Assembly: GCA_964343805.1 (NCBI GenBank)
Contig: CAYFLR010000060.1
Location: 1-36,521 of the forward strand
Direction: 5' to 3'
DNA from: CAYFLR01 sp964343805
GTDB taxonomy: Bacteria > Bdellovibrionota_B > Oligoflexia > CAYFLR01
DNA length: 36,521 bases
Part shown: positions 34,901-36,521 of the stretch, piece by piece
How the letters are laid out: each line of letters opens with the position of its first letter
Numbering within the stretch: position 1 is the stretch's first letter
The notes under the pieces: model-generated
What the model saw: the letters and a program-made list of their open reading frames with translations, nothing else
Database searches by the model: none
What the model was told of the DNA's origin: nothing
Program-made: the position numbers and the translations under genes

Positions 34901-36452
34901 TGGCAGCTGGCACATCATTACTGTTAAAATCTGTGATGGTTTTCCAGGTTCCACTGGCATTGTAGAAGGCTTCGATCTTACCACAGTTATTACCGTAGTT
35001 TCTCGCGAGGCCATAAGTATCACGAGATTGCACTTTGACGGTATGCCAGCTGGTGGCACTGTAGCCATCATCTATGCTGGATCGGACCGCATTGGCTCCA
35101 CAACCATAGCTGGCTGTATGATAGTGATAGCCATTATCAGCAGCGTTGGCAGAAGCTGGAGTCACCTGGATATTTGGTGAAGAAGCGATGGACTGAGTTG
35201 GGCCATCGGGGCCGGCGCCATCAAAGTCATGGGTAATCATAGCTCTTACAAAAGGAGTTTTCTCTCCGTTATTAAAGGTGGCAGAGAGGGCTTCTGTGAC
35301 TTCTCCATCGACAAATTCATAAACTTTAGTGTCGGGAACGCTGTGAGGATCAGGGTACTCGGTACCTGATCCACTACCTGGGTAACACCAGGTGTTAACG
35401 CTGTTTTCCTTGGATAGTGACCAAGCCACTTCATTGTCGTAAACGTTGAAGGAGATATTGTGGTTGCCATTATAGTTGGGCACGAGATTGTTATAGCTAT
35501 CCCATGCTTGAATATCAAAATCAAAAGCGCTGCCCGCATCAACGGGGCCGGTTGGAGTTTCGGCTACATCGAGAGCCGTCACTAAACCGATCTTGGCAAA
35601 TTGACCGTTGGTGATGGTGATGTTGGCATTGCTATTGTAGTTCACCTCGTTAATGGTGGTGGTAATAAATAGCTTACCATTTCCAGAGACTTTAGCTTGG
35701 AAAGGAACTTGCTCTGCTCCGGGTGATACTTTAGAAGCAGCAGGAAGTACATCCACTCCGATAAATGCTGGGTTATCTGGAAAGGTGGTGGAGAAGACCG
35801 CGGGAATACTAGGGATATAGTTTCCTTCAAAGTCGTAGGCTGCTACATGATAGGTGGGATCGTCATCGGTGGTGATCACATCGGCAATCACCTCAGATCC
35901 ATCGCCATTGCTTTCATCTCTAATCATGATCTCGTTGACTGGGCCAGGATTCACTGTAATATTACTTAAAGTGATATTTCCAAAGTCTCCTGTATAAGAA
36001 AGACTGGGGTTGGGATCATCATAATCAGCGTAGAGTGTATTTCCACTGGCTCTTGGTAATCTAAATCCACCCACCGTGGCTTTACCACCCGCAAAGGCGA
36101 CACTAGCACTACCCAGAGTGGCATTATTGAGAGCTCCATTGGAGGCATTAAGAAAGTTCCAGGTGGCAGCTTCGGTTTCATTGTATTGATAGACTACATT
36201 CAGGTTGGTATCCAAAATGGTCACTTCCACCGAGAAAGTATCGGTGGCGGTCACGGAGTTTGATCCATTAATGAGGAGGGTGTAGCTGGTGGGTGCGCCA
36301 CTAAAAATACGAGTAGGAACAATCACATCATCATAAGTTTCACAGTTCAGAGCTTTTAACTTGGCCTGAGGATTGGAATAAAAAGGTGTCCAAGTTATCT
36401 GATTAGTTTTATCATTTTCATCAGGACTGACTAACGCGAACTGATTCACCAC
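28967..36452 (-). CDS. Giant modular surface protein, N-terminal part (5' end not resolved)
   Basis: About 2,490 codons from a GTG-GTG at 36452, with no SD and no signal peptide. The same frame stays open upstream to a TAA at 36513-36515, and those 20 codons (WDSYVPSGNNPFENYTSPV) look like protein, so the true start is probably beyond the window or hidden by an error near its end. The first ~1,250 residues carry about eight Ig/invasin-like modules with a D-x-x-G-N type strand (AYDFEGNYI, AWDSYNNLV, SLDFNGNLT, AKDVEGNYL, AHDQYGNTV, ARDYLDQIV), several separated by HHY-type linkers. Then nine KTMYLWxKDxAGN modules begin, which continue after the gap. Together with the C-terminal part this is at least about 4,540 codons. 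Likely a surface-anchored adhesin; secretion route unknown. Confidence 0.78.
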
Positions 36453-36521
36453 CGGGCTGGTGTAGTTTTCAAAAGGATTATTGCCACTGGGGACATAGCT
36501 ATCCCAGTTACATTAAATATT

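Overview
The window looks like a moderately AT-rich chromosomal fragment from a Gram-negative bacterium that makes many secreted proteins. A Bdellovibrionota or other 'deltaproteobacterial' lineage fits best. The clues are the density of lipoproteins and surface repeat proteins, a chitobiase-type C-terminal domain on a lipoprotein, MopE plus seven-bladed-propeller architecture, LA_2272-type surface repeats and mobile mystery proteins A/B. There is no rRNA, tRNA or ribosomal protein gene to fix the taxon, so this is inference. The assembly is a draft: N-runs lie at 7553-7562, 14724-14827 and 28957-28966, and all three interrupt genes.

Layout. (1) 1-1884: 3' part of a secreted MopE-repeat/seven-bladed beta-propeller protein. 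(2) 1980-2747: a stand-alone SagB-type nitroreductase, then a perfect 27-bp inverted repeat and a small exported protein on the minus strand. (3) 3446-4576: the mobile mystery protein A (HTH)/B (Fic) pair behind a perfect 16-bp inverted-repeat operator. (4) 4683-8177: a tightly coupled operon of ECF sigma factor, single-pass anti-sigma-like protein and exported caspase-family protease with LA_2272-type repeats, followed by a lipoprotein gene (8230-10506). (5) 10598-12661: a convergent lipoprotein with a beta-helix. (6) 13.0-22.7 kb: an island with four divergent AAA+ ATPases carrying C-terminal PD-(D/E)XK-like domains (one DUF234 type, three AAA_14/DUF4143 type), interspersed with two lipoproteins and a small HTH-like ORF. 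(7) 22.8-36.5 kb: one giant minus-strand surface protein gene of at least about 4,540 codons, split in two only by an assembly gap, with about eight Ig/invasin-like modules followed by about 21 copies of a roughly 100-residue module and a C-terminal propeller-like domain.

The most unusual region is the ATPase island. Each ATPase gene is preceded by its own private set of iterated or inverted motifs. In three of the four the motifs sit 31-33 bp apart (three helical turns) and run up to or over the start codon. Three of the four genes are followed within about 60 bp by copies of one REP-like palindrome family (ACAACCG-CAT-CGGTTGT plus a GTTAG tail); two copies lie inside a 152-153 bp compound element. 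ATPase 2 has an in-frame stop and ATPase 4 has two indels in or next to homopolymers, so the locus looks like a site of repeated gain and decay.

The second system of interest is the sigma/anti-sigma/caspase operon. Its membrane topology suggests, but does not prove, that an exported caspase-like protease could act on the extracytoplasmic part of the anti-sigma-like protein.
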